Source: Lutjanus erythropterus (lineage: Eukaryota > Chordata > Actinopteri > Lutjaniformes > Lutjanidae). Taken from it: DNA of 64,000 nucleotides. The translations under genes were made by a program, and so were the position numbers. The DNA lies in contig CM034597.1 in NCBI GenBank assembly GCA_020091685.1, positions 6,024,532 to 6,088,531 of the forward strand, in the 5' to 3' direction. Each line of letters starts with the position of its first letter. Positions within the stretch are counted from its first letter, which is position 1. A model generated the notes under the pieces. It worked only from the letters and a program-made list of their open reading frames with translations. It searched no databases and was not told the DNA's origin. Below, piece after piece: positions 35,771-46,202 of the stretch.

Positions 35771-37199
35771 GCACAAAGAAAATGGGCTGATCAGTGTAGT
35801 AGTTTTAGAGATTAGCCCCGGACATTGATTACCCACGCACACACAGAAGCGATTGCCCTCCTGGCTACCTGACAGGAAAAATAGTAACACAAAATAGCAA
35901 ATATTGTGTTCAGTGGTAAAGTTTTATCTCTGAAGGAGGTGAGGTTTTGGCAGTCGCAAATTATTTGTATATAAAGGCATTTTCTAAGAGACGGGCCTGG
36001 GTGGTGAGACTTCTCATCAGTGCCGCAGGTTTAGAAGAATGGTCTGATTGTGGTGGATTTGCAGCGCAGGTCACGCAATCACAAAAGTGATTAATTGGGG
36101 CTATGACAAAGAGTGCACTGATGAATTTTTTGAGTTTTCAGTCGTGGGGCAACAATGCTGCACAGTGAACCTATTGTTTATGGGTTATGTCACTAAAAAA
36201 TTTTTCAAGGTCACATAAAAAAAATGTCTTTCTGTCCTCCTCCCCTTCAGGAATTTAATGAAGAACCATGATGACATTTTTAAAAATCCCCAAACATCTG
36301 AATGACATGCTTTAAAGCAAAGAAAAGATTTAGACCTTGTGCACCTACTTTAATTTGTACTCATTGTTTATGAGGATATTATAACACCCACATTTAAATG
36401 TTCACCCTCAACTGAGGGCAGACACAAATTAACGTGAACAAAAAACAAGCCCACACACTATATTACTCATCTATTCATACCTTGGGAGAATAATAAAATG
36501 TGTACAAGCTTTTATGTGGCACTTTCCTCTTACACAAACTCAGCATTTATTTTTCCAACCCAGTCTTGTCCCTATTAACTGTTGACAAATGTGCGATGAA
36601 CAGCTGCTCTTAAAAGTGCAGGATTGTCCCACAAAGATAACCTACGCCACAGCGTGACCGCGGAGATGACTTGGGAGGAAAGAAGATTTAAAAAAAAAAC
36701 TCAATACACTGCCAAGTTCATTTTGATGGAGGGGAGATATGAGCTCCGGCCGCCTGCAGAGGATGGAACGGCGCAGCTGATAAAGAACAGCTGTCCACTG
36801 CTGCTTTGGACAGACGCCAGGGTTAAGCCCAGTGGACACTGACACAAAAACACAGAAACCCTGTGAGATCTGTAGACTTCTGCCAAACTGTCTCCCAAAT
36901 CTCTCAAGCCTTGGAAGCACGTCTGTGGAGTTTTACCTGTGAAATTTTACGGCTGTTCTCCAAGATTTACTCATTCGCTTCCTGTTTTGTCAGATTACCG
37001 CTTGCAAAAAAACCACCCTTCCTTCCACCTACACACATCTCTGGCAAAGATCTGTGAATGGAATAAACAAGAAAGTGAAGTTTTCACAGTCTTATCTTCC
37101 TTTCAGAGTGTCTCAAAGTCAGTAGGAAGTGATTTCTTGTCCTCAAAACACAGATGATTAAATTGTGCCTGCTCTGCTGTCTGAGTCTCAAACAACACT

Positions 37200-37485
37200 A
37201 CAAGCTGAAAATGATCTGAAACATGGGTGTCTAGCAACTTTGTTGGACATGTCCAGATATGTTTGAGCCACCAGAGCCAGAGGACGGTGATGGGATGGTA
37301 CTTTTTGCTCCTCTGTGTCGGGTTGTTGGAACTTAAGTGAGCTGCAGTGAACTGCTGGGCTGATTTGAACTGAGAGAATTGCTGAAGGTACGTTCCTAAC
37401 TGACCGTTATGGTGCCTGAGAAGAGGTGAAGGCGATGTTGGTGCGTTAGTTTGTGAGGCTTATATACTGTTGGGGGACCATTGCC
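37200..37485 (-). repeat. Repeat family F7, copy 2
   Basis: Reverse complement carries CCCCCAACAGTATATAAGCC, CTCACAAACTAACGCACCAA, GAACGTACCTTCAGCAATTC, CAAATCAGCCCAGCAGTTCA and ATATCTGGACATGTCCAACA in the same order as at 17925 and 50325. It is the longest copy and best shows the TATA-like box near one side of the unit. Confidence 0.55.
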
Positions 37486-38589
37486 AGTGTTGCCAAATTG
37501 GTTTGATGTTTTCCTTCACGGTAATTGCCCAAAATCCACCCAAACTGATGAAAAAACACCCAAATATTACCTATAATACATAACTTCTTGTTAAGGTAAT
37601 CTGTAAAGATTGTTTTTATATTGGGCTGCTTCCAGTTTTGTTTCTAGGCCTTTTAAATGCATTTTCTGTAATGTTTTAGCTATTTATTGGCTTCCTTTTA
37701 ATTTTTGTGTTTCTGATCTCAAACACAGTTTTAATGCTTTTTTAAGGTTTTAGTTTAATGTATTTCTATGGTTCTGTAAAACTATATAAATAAACTTGCC
37801 CTGCCTATAATAAACAATGCAAAATCCATAAACAATAGCATTAGTTTTGAAGTTCATAACAATTCTCATTAAAACAACAAAATAAGTGTTCACACGTAGG
37901 CCAGAATGAGAATAGGAGGCTACATTGTACAATGCAACCATAAAACTATTTTCCATTTCTGCCCGCTGCCTATAAAGTTAAGAAAAACTAAAGGGACAGT
38001 TCAAAAAAAGAACAAAAAAGTTTTATCTGACTTACCACACGCCATGAGAGAGTGCTAAATTAAAGTATATCCCATATATACTCACACACAAAGAGGAAGA
38101 AAGAGAGTTACACACTCCCACACTATCAAAAAGTCAAGCAAATAATGATGTTGCAATGTTGGCATCGGTTTCTGTTAAAATGAAAATACAGATGTCATAG
38201 CTGCAGAGCTCCTCTCAGCAGAATAAATAAATATTATGTCAGATCAAAGTTGTGCAGAGTGACTGGATGTGTTCAAGAAATTTAAATAAACAAGTTTATG
38301 TGTACATTTCAATATTATGTCATTTTTAATGTATTTAAAAACCGGCCCAACTTCTGGTAAACCTGCCCCCAAACCATGGACAAAATTTTGATTTCAAAGG
38401 TGGGGGGACACATGTGGCTTGAGGGGGAGAAATTATTTTAGATTAAATTAAATTTAGAGAAGTAATGCATGAAAATAATAAATAAAATAATCAAAAGTGT
38501 ATCTCTTTCGCATTAAATGGAAGCTTTTTAAAATATAAATCTTTGCATTGTTGAGGCTCTACAGTTGAGGTTAATAATAATAATAATAA

Positions 38590-38712
38590 AATAAGAAGAA
38601 TGAGAAGAAGAAGAGGAGAAGAAAGAAGGAGGAGGAGAAGAAGAAGGAGCAGAAAGGAGAAGGAGAAGAAGGGGGAGAGGAAGAAAAAGGAGGAGGAGAA
38701 GAAGAAGAAAAT
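38590..38712 (+). repeat. Polypurine (GAAGAAGGAGGA) tract
   Basis: About 120 bases almost wholly of A and G with AGAAG, AGGAGG and GAAGAAG units, next to a short AAT run. Such mirror-like purine tracts can form triplex DNA. The Arg/Glu/Lys-rich frame here is an artefact of the composition. Confidence 0.9.
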
Positions 38713-38796
38713 TTACAAGATTATTGAGAGCTTTGTAATTGATGAGGAGGATCTTGAAGTGGACTGGGAGCCAGTGAAGGTGTTGCAGGATTGCTG

Positions 38797-39290
38797 TCAT
38801 GCATTCCTTACACTCTGACTTCTAAAGAAGTCTCTTATGTCGACTTTTCTTTTTTTCGACATCCTGGCTGCGCCTAATGACCGAACACAGAGATACGCGG
38901 ATTCAAACGTCAGTGTAGGCTCAATGAAACAATGTGACGTGACCGAGGCAGAACAATCGTCGCCCTCCAAAAAACTTACAGTGGTGAACGGCGATGTGTA
39001 CGTCAGCACGGACTTCGATTAGCAATTAGCTAAACATCAGTACGGCGGGTGATGGTGTGATTGATAGCAGGGATCATCAGAGCCAATCACGGAGCTTGTG
39101 GGCGGTCCAAACTGAGGAAAACAGTCTTCGGCTTAAGGGGCTGGTTGGTCCCAGTGCTGACATCACGTGCTAACGTAACATTGTTTTTAGATGGTTAAAA
39201 CTGCAGGGGACTAAAACGGGCTTTTGAAAAAGTGCAGGGGACATGTCCCGCATGCCCCCCCCCCCCCAAATTACGTCCGTGCCCCAAACC
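38797..39290 (-). pseudogene. hAT-family transposase 5' relic (MSKKRKVDIRDFF)
   Basis: On the minus strand an ATG at 38862-38860 opens MSKKRKVDIRDFFRSQSV and stops soon after, at a TGA. A basic start followed by DIRDFF or a similar DFF motif is the remembered N terminus of many fish hAT / zinc-finger MYM-like transposase proteins. The DNA upstream (39290 to 38870) contains GGCATGCGGGACATGTCCC, CCCCTGCAC and a C run, which I recognise as the 5' end of that element type. The body of the transposase is missing and sequence past 38797 gives way to a purine tract, so this is a 5' fragment. Confidence 0.5.
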
Positions 39291-39394
39291 CATTTTAACC
39301 CACATAATGCAACCTAAAATAGCATCACAGGACGTCAAATCCTGAGCTCTATTTCAGAGACCCAAATGTTTAATCAGTTTCACCGTAAATGTTT

Positions 39395-39426
39395 CACAAA
39401 TATATACATATATATATATATTTGTG
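39395..39426. repeat. AT-rich palindrome
   Basis: Arms CACAAATATATA and TATATATTTGTG flank an alternating TA core. It may be a small cruciform-prone site or two converging TA-repeat ends. Confidence 0.7.
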
Positions 39427-39589
39427 ATATATATACAATAAAGTCTCTTCAATCTGTGTACAAAGAACACAACTTAGGCTTTGAAATGGCGTGTAGTGCA
39501 CATGTCAAAGTGCAATTTTGCACGCAGGTGATATACCAATCCTTCCCATAAAAAAATGTCAGATGGCGATAAAGAAGTTGAATCAGTAC

Positions 39590-39662
39590 TACTTTTATCA
39601 GTCTTTTTTTTATATGTACTTCTACTTGAGTAAAGAATATGCACACTTTTGCCACCTTTGAG
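39590..39662 (-). repeat. End fragment of the GGTGGCAAAAGT repeat
   Basis: Reverse complement reads AAAGGTGGCAAAAGTGTGCA, ATTCTTTACTCAAGTAGAAG then TACATATAAA, the same end that opens the minisatellite-bearing copies at 53.2 and 61.8 kb. The array itself is not present here. Confidence 0.6.
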
Positions 39663-39899
39663 ACGACGTACTACAAAGATTGAGAAAGTCCATATGTAGG
39701 AGGAGTTGAGGTGGATGGATGGGTCAGGGAAACACAGGACTTTTGACCCCACCGAGTCGCTCACATGGTCTTTGTTGAACCGAATGAAAAGCAAGAAGTT
39801 CCATGACCCACATGCACTGCTCAGGCAGGGAGTGTGGTCGGCTCGTAATGTTATGTGCATCATGTGACTGACTTATCGCTCTTAATACAAGGATGGGTT

Positions 39900-40165
39900 G
39901 AATGCAGAGACTGAAATGGTGGATTCCTCCCTCTGGGTGGGGAATGAGTTGCTGCCCCAAGTGAAGGAGTTTAAGCGTTCTCGAGGTCTTGCTTGTCTGA
40001 CAAGCGGTTTCATGCAGCAGCAGTAATGCGGACTGTCATGGTGAAGAGGGAACTTTTATTTTACCAGTCGATCTACGTGCCAACCCTCACCTACGGTTAT
40101 AAGCATAGGGTAGTGACTGAAAGAATGAGATCACAGATACAAGCGGGCTGTGACATAACCTGCAT
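39900..40165 (+). mobile_element. LINE reverse-transcriptase 3' fragment
   Basis: The + strand encodes VMRTVMVKRELLFYQ followed by SIYVPTLTYG, then RVVTERMRSQIQAG. These match, from memory, the stretch after the catalytic palm of a very common fish LINE protein (SIYVPTLTYGHELWV, TERMRSRIQA). Upstream bases 39900-39990 carry homology to the preceding segment (VGNE) in another frame, so at least one shift separates them. The match stops near 40165. The catalytic FADD box is not present. Clade uncertain. Confidence 0.65.
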
Positions 40166-41221
40166 GCTGCAGTCTGGAGCATGGACTGGTCTGTTGTGTT
40201 GAGATCCGTCATCGCTGCACCATCACTTTGTTCTCTGTGTTTGGTAGTACTAAAGGAGGACTTCGACTTCTGCATCATACTTTACAGTCCAGAGACATCT
40301 GCAGCCTGTTGTGGATAAATAATAAATCAGTGTCAGATTTGACCTGTTGATCATAATGTGCTTTTTTATATAAAGATCTTAGTAAAGTTTTCATTCTCTC
40401 TCACTTTGTAATACAGCAATAATATGAAGCTACCTGCTTAGGTGCAATTAAACTAATCAGTGTTTTTATATCAACACTGGATCAAATTACTGTGTGTAAT
40501 GTCACTAGATGAGTCCACAGAGAATTATCACAGGACTCTGCACTTATTTTTGCCTCATTGTTTCGTTTTTATGGACACTGAATTACATTTTTATTAAACT
40601 GTTCCAGTTGTTTTCAGCTAAAAAAGGTCTAATCACCAATTGGCTGACAATGTCAGCAACTAGCTGGTGAACATAGTGGAGCATTTAGCAGCTAAGGAGC
40701 CAGATGTTTCCTCTAGGCATTAGTGGAGGCTAAATCTGAGCTGAAAGGACAGAGAATATCGCATTTACCTTTGTCAAGGTTGCCAGAAACATAACTCCAG
40801 CAGCTCTCTGCTGAATGTGTAAATAGGCAACTGTTTTCCATATCAACTTCATAAGGAGGAGATATTTCTGGGCTGTGTTTTTCAGCCTGTCCTCTGCACC
40901 AAAGTGTCAAAAGAAGTGTATTATTACAACTTTTATCCAATGTAAAGGTGAGGATACAGGTTACACTTGAAATGGCCCTGCTAGATCCCTGAATATGGCA
41001 TATTTAGTGTCACTGATTACTGAGCTTTTCTTCAACCTGCGTGATGTTCTCATCACAATCAACAACCTTGACCAGCTGTTAGAAGTAGCCAAAGCTGACC
41101 AATCACAGTTCTTCCTGCCCCCGTGGGGCATCTTCATAGTATACCAGTGGAAAAAAAAAAAAATCCCCATGATGTCATAATGATGATACTTTAACAAGTC
41201 AAAATTGTGTGATAAAATGTC

Positions 41222-41259
41222 AAAATTATGAGATAAATTTTTATTTATCTCATAATTTT
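41222..41259. repeat. Perfect 17-bp inverted repeat
   Basis: AAAATTATGAGATAAAT at 41222-41238 and its exact reverse complement at 41243-41259 are separated by TTTT. The surrounding AAAATGTCAAAATTATGAGA words resemble fish AAGTCAAAATTATGAG-type repeats, which may be its source. Confidence 0.9.
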
Positions 41260-43049
41260 TTTCAAGATATCTATTGTGTTTTATTGGTCCATGACTTATG
41301 TTTGATCATAGTCATGATACGCTATGATGCACTACAATGATAAGATGAAATCTGAGTTGTTTTGAGCTGTTCAATAAGAGTATTGAAGCAAAAAAGAAAA
41401 CACAAAAGTTACTTTTTCTATGCCCCCCACCTTAAGGGCCCCAATGCAACTGCACCGTCTGTATTTACACCCCTGGATCTTTTACCTCAGGCTTTTTGGC
41501 TGGTAGGTATTTTTCAGTTTTCCGTTGATGCAGCATCATGGTCGGCACACAGCACTGTGACAACTTTGTTGGCTATAGGCATTTGCTGCCTTTTGGTGAC
41601 AGTTGATGCACAGTGCAAGTTTGCAAACTTATTTAAGAAGGGATCTCCTTCCAGCCAGTATGGACATGAGCAGGAGAGTTTCCAGACGTTTTTTAACTGG
41701 GGTGGCCAAAGTGAGACACTGACATACCCAGAGGAAAGGGAAAGTTCAAAATAAGGTCTCGCCTGTGTCTCCTAGACATGAATGAGCTAAAATTAAGATC
41801 AAAGACTATGACCATTTTTTCCTCCTTCTTAAATTCAGCTCCTGAGAAAAAGCCTTTGTCTCGTCTCAGCCTGAGACTAATTTGAGCTCAACTGAAGACT
41901 TTAAAATATTCTTTTTTGTCTCACATCAGTAATCTTTGATCTGATTTGTCTTAAACAAGTAGCTCTTGAGATAACAGTGAGATCTAAAAGAAAACTCTGT
42001 TGTCATAAATAAGATCTTAAATTTGTCTCAGTGGTCATATTGAAGTCTTGTTGCTCCATACGGTCATCAAGGAGACACTTCTGAGACACCTATTAGCTCA
42101 GCAAAAGATCTCCTGCTTTCCTTTTGTTTTATCCTTTTTCCTCCTAATGGTGCTTTTGGACACACCAAGCCAAACTGTACAGGTCCAAATTGCATTTTCA
42201 TTATCACATTTAGTGCACCAAGCTGCGCCACGGCGTGCCCAAGATGGACCCACTCTGGAGTGGGGTCAAAGCGAGCCTGGCCACGGCTGGTGAGACGAGC
42301 ATCCTTTCTCCCCCTCAAACAAGCGAGCGTCATGATAGTGAGCTCACGTGTGTGCAAAGTCTCTTTATGTTCAGCTCTCAGCACTTTTGTAGCTTCACAC
42401 AGAATCTTTATGTTTTGAAATGTAGTTTCTCTCCTGAGTCACTGTTCGAACTTGTGGGTATCTACATTATTTTACCGTTTCATATTCACTTTCAGCTGTG
42501 TCATGTGAAGATACTGCTGATGAAACCCCCAAATGAAAATGTTTCCTGTTTGTGCTGCTTCATAATAAAAGCATTTGAATAACAAAACAACTTTTACTGT
42601 GAAGAATTTAGGAAACAGCTGTTTGTCCAGTTTATCCATGGCTTTACAGTTGCTTGATTTGAACCTCCTCAAGCTCATCTTCAGTTATAAAAGACACCTT
42701 CAACTGGGTTGCCCTGTTGTAATGGAAACACAATCCCCTGCCGTGCCGGGCTAACTCAAACCAAGTTGAGCCCGGACAGTCCTGTGTATGGAAAAGGGCC
42801 AAAAAATAAATTCTATCTCCATTCTACCTCTTTCCTCAGGCTGTGAGACTTCAAAATTCATCCAACACACTCCATCACGAAAATTACTTTATTATTGTGG
42901 TAAATGAATCATGTAAAAAAAAGAAAAAAGTAAAAGTAGGCTACATACAAAGAAAACAGTCCATATTTAAAAATACTTATCAAAGTAAGGCGCTGCCTTT
43001 CTCTGGACAGAGAACCAATCATACTTAAGGATAATGGGATGGCACCTGA

Positions 43050-43190
43050 GGTGCCAAATCAGCATTACCAAGCCCACAGGAGAAGCCAGATGTAGCTACT
43101 CCCTGTGATTAACTAGCAAAACAAAGGAGAAGCCAGGTTCAGCTATTTAGGGTTAGGGGTTGGAGGGTGTGTGGAGAGGGCAGAGCAAGG
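43050..43190 (-). repeat. Repeat family F9, copy 2
   Basis: Inverted copy of 27580-27850, with CAAGCCCACAGGAGAAGCCA, CCTGTGATTAACTAGCAAAA and GTGTGGAGAGGGCAGAGCAA. Confidence 0.55.
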
Positions 43191-43690
43191 TGTACAATTT
43201 ATTACTTCTTTCAGAGCATTTTGTAAAACGTGACTTTAAGACGCACTTGAAAAACTTTGAACTTATCCTTTAAAGCACTCAACAAAATGAATCTCACAAA
43301 GAACTAAAAAGCATGTTAGTATAATAGCCAAAAGGGAAAATGAAGGAAAATAATCCAGTTCTGCATTTACCTCCCTGGAACAGAGTGGTTTTCATTACAG
43401 AAGTCCACAGGGACTTTTCAAGCGATGATTCAGCTGTCCTCATTTCCTCCCCAATTCATGGGTCACTTGTAATCATAAATTTGTAGATGGAGGAAAAATA
43501 GATTTTCCGCTCTTCTTTTCCTCTTCATGTTGTTCATTTGCAGCTCCAGCAGGGCTCCACACATCCTAACAATGACTTCTTCCTGTTCATTATTTTTTTT
43601 TAATAACATCAAGTTCCTTTTCAGGAGCCGCCAGATGGTCCCCCCTTAAATTACCTGTGACCATCATTTCATCTTCTCTCTTCCTGACAG

Positions 43691-43770
43691 GAGGTGAAGT
43701 ACTTCCAATTTCCTGGAGAACTGCTGATGAGGATGTTGAAGATGCTGATTCTTCCGCTCGTTGTGTCCAG
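43691..43770 (+). CDS. slc1a7: Excitatory amino acid transporter 5 (SLC1A7), coding exon 2
   Basis: This 80-base exon continues from codon 47 in phase 0 and encodes residues 48-73 plus two bases of Ser74. The acceptor is a strong pyrimidine tract (TCATCTTCTCTCTTCCTGACAG) trimmed here to its key feature, a T/C run ending CAG; the donor is TCCAG followed by GTACGA. The peptide reads [20 protein letters not shown] and then LPLVVS, which is TM2 with the preceding loop. It matches remembered human EAAT5 ([21 protein letters not shown]) almost residue for residue; EAAT1-4 have different residues before GELL/GNLL. The [12 protein letters not shown] core is the SLC1 family signature of the scaffold domain. 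Short exon length and both phases fit the SLC1A gene structure. Confidence 0.95.
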
Positions 43771-44039
43771 GTACGAACATCTGTTTTCTGTGCTTTAATA
43801 TAACCCTTACAGCTTAACCCATTCAATGAAGCATTCTGTGAGTTATGATACTGAGTGTATGTTCATATACTCTTCACAGCAGAAATAGTAGGAATAATCA
43901 GAACAAGTAAAAGATGTGAAGTCCCATTTGACAGTATGCATTGAAAAATGTAAATATAAGTTCTGTTTGCTTTTTGTCACTGGACATAATAGATCTGCAG
44001 ATGGCTAAAAAGTCTCATCAATTAGTTAACTGCGCAAAT

Positions 44040-44760
44040 TCCACAGATGGTGAAGCACCTACTGCAATAAACATTCTTAAACATGAGTTGTCTGACTCAA
44101 CGGCCAGATGTAACCAGCAGAGATGTGTAAAGTTCCACCAACATTAACAGGAACCCCACATACTTGGTCCCGAGCTGAAACAAGATTTCAAACTGAAGCA
44201 GCTGTTGATCACTTGTGGAGCCTAGTGGCCGGTTAAGAAGAGTGAGACTCATATTATGTAGTTATGACTTTGAAGGACAACCTGACCTGTAACTTTCAGG
44301 GAATTTAATAAAAGGTATTAAGCATATTTTCTGGCAAAATGGAAGTGAGAAACACACTGTCTACTCTGACAGATGAGTACAGAGGACTGATAAAGAGCTG
44401 AACATCATGATGTCACAGTGAACTTGACCTTTGACCTTTTGGTTATGAAATGTCATCACCATATCATTTTATCCTGTCAGGTATTTGTTTGTTTTTCATA
44501 ATTAGCATATAAATTCTTGTGTTACTGACAAAGAATGTGTTTAGTGAAGTCACAGTGATCTCTCATAGTAAGTCTTTGACCACCAAGTTCATCCTTGAGT
44601 GAACATTTGTGCCAAGTTTGAAGAAATTCCCTCAGGGCGTTCTTGAGATATCACATTCGCAAGAAGGAGATAACCTGAAAACATAATGCCTCCGGCCATA
44701 AAAAACATAAAGGCATAACAGTCATAAAAAAGGTTTTTCAAGGTTTCAGCATACAGTCAT
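44040..44760 (-). repeat. Repeat family F2, copy 2 (uninterrupted)
   Basis: Serves as the uninterrupted reference for the split copy at 34640-35770. Contains GACCTTTGACCTTTTGGTTA, TGAAATGTCATCACCATATC, GCCAAGTTTGAAGAAATTCC, TTCTTGAGATATCACATTCG and TTTTTCAAGGTTTCAGCATA. Confidence 0.7.
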
Positions 44761-45184
44761 GAATGTGCACCGCCGTTTGTTCATTTTTTGCCAGCACTAC
44801 AGCCAGTTAAAGAGAGAGGTGATTCGGACTGACCTCCCTACTGAATTTCTACATCCTTGTTCATACAACTGCAGCCAACAAGGAAGCTCAGCTGTAGTAG
44901 GTTTGAGGACATTAACAATAAAGTGTTGATAAAGAAAATAAATAAAATACTTTATGATTTTCACCTTGCCTTGCTCTTAGCTGCAGTTTAGACTTACGAG
45001 GCTTCCCTGGCTGCTTTATGCCTGTTGCCCTGATAACTGAGACTTCTGAGTTCAAAGTGGTAAACCTTCAATAGTCACACAGCCTTCAGAGGTTTCACTT
45101 TTGATATACAGGTAATTCAGCCTTATTCACAAATCATTCCTCAGAGGAAATGTGTTCTTAAAACCCACACACAGTTTTCATGAA

Positions 45185-45520
45185 GATTTTTTACCTCACG
45201 ACTCACAAGGTCAGGTGAGAATCAGCCTTCAAGTTATCAATCTGTGTCTGCACCAAAAGTGGTGCAGCCAATCAGCATCCAGCTACGGGCGTGGTTTTAG
45301 GTGTGACGACAGCGAGAAGCATCCATGGAAGCGACTCGTCTTGAACAAACAATGACGCCTCCTGAAGAGGGTGAAGTTGGTTGAGGTTAGTCTGTGTCAG
45401 AGATGATAGAAAGATAGTTCATCCAGTCACCTGCCAAGTGATTTTTTTTTTTTGAAAGTGCACGCCCTTTTCCAAACAGTTTCTAAGGACAATTTTGCAG
45501 ATGGTTCTGCGTAACAAACG
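45185..45520 (+). repeat. Repeat family F3, copy 3 (helicase part missing)
   Basis: Carries CACCAAAAGTGG.GCAGC, GGCGTGG.TT.AGGTGTGACGACAG, GAAGC.TCCATG and, after about 60 bases instead of about 190, CACCTGCCAAGTG with its T run and CCCTTTTCCAAAC.GTTTCTAAG. The helicase-like segment present at 30.1 kb is absent, which looks like an internal deletion. Confidence 0.65.
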
Positions 45521-45601
45521 GAAACAAATAAGATACATACGATTCTGTGGTTTTAGAACACCTTCATCAATCTGAGTTGGATTTTTCTCAAGACCTTTCT
45601 T

Positions 45602-46202
45602 AAAGGGATAGTTCACTCTTAAATGAAAATTCAGTCAGTATCCAGTTTTTTATTCCACAAAACACTACTGGAGTTTCACAGGAAAACAGAATTGCCAAAT
45701 CTCCCAGATAATTAAAGTGAATGGTGACCAGTTTACCAGTTTTCAAACAGAAAAAACTACAGAAAAAAAAAAAATTATGTATGTATAATGCCTCCATACT
45801 GCTCGTCTGGCATAATCGAAGTCTCCTAAAGCCACACTGTCACACCACACACACCCAGTTCAGATGGTGTGCACAGGAACATGGCTTCAAGCTGAGGATC
45901 TACAGAGAAGATCCAGGCTAAAAACATGCTGTGAATGACGTCTTTCAAGTCAACTTGGCATGCTGGGGCTTTAGGAGACTTGGATCACACCAGAAAAGCA
46001 GTATGGAGGCATTTTATACTTTTTTCTGTTGTTTTTTTTACATTTGAAAACTGGTCACCATTCACTTCAACTGTTTGGGAGATTCAGCAACACTGTGAAA
46101 CTCCAGCAGTGTTTTGTGGACTAAAGAACTAAACCTGACTTTCAGCTGGCATGAGGGTGAATATGACTGAATTTGAATTTATTTTTGGGTGAACTATCCC
46201 TT
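45602..46202 (+). mobile_element. Foldback MITE with long inverted arms
   Basis: The left end AAAGGGATAGTTCACTCTTA is inverted at the right (GGGTGAACTATCCCTTC). The symmetry continues inward for over 100 bases on each side: AAAACACTACTGGAGTTTCA against TGAAACTCCAGCAGTGTTTT, and GTGAATGGTGACCAGTTT against AAACTGGTCACCATTCACTT. TTAA adjoins the left end; the right flank does not repeat it. The GGGATAGTTCACCCAAAAAT end is widespread in fish. No protein. The 10820-11172 relic belongs to the same family. Confidence 0.8.

Larger units (their letters stand above)
12969..43690 (+). other. slc1a7 intron 1 (30.7 kb)
   Basis: Begins GTCAGT and ends with a pyrimidine-rich tract and CAG. It separates TM1 from TM2 at a phase-0 junction. 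No additional exon was recognised inside. Most identifiable content is repeats listed separately. Stretches where I see nothing identifiable are about 12970-13630, 13860-14300, 14750-16360, 16410-17920, 18110-18960, 19580-20430, 21730-22250, 22450-23520, 25200-27320, 28430-28690, 28910-29830, 30360-30640, 30690-32100, 33900-34630, 35780-37190, 37490-38580, 40170-41210 and 41270-43020. CAGTGGTTCC-type words near 16368 and 17733 hint at further hAT-like relics, and 29390-29480 resembles the inside of the hAT at 33128. The AGC run at 25595-25617 is a short trinucleotide microsatellite. Confidence 0.85.

Noticed and set aside
38600-38818. A basic Arg/Lys/Glu-rich frame resembling a nuclear protein
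   Set aside because: It is a direct translation of a polypurine tract and has no ordinary-composition core.
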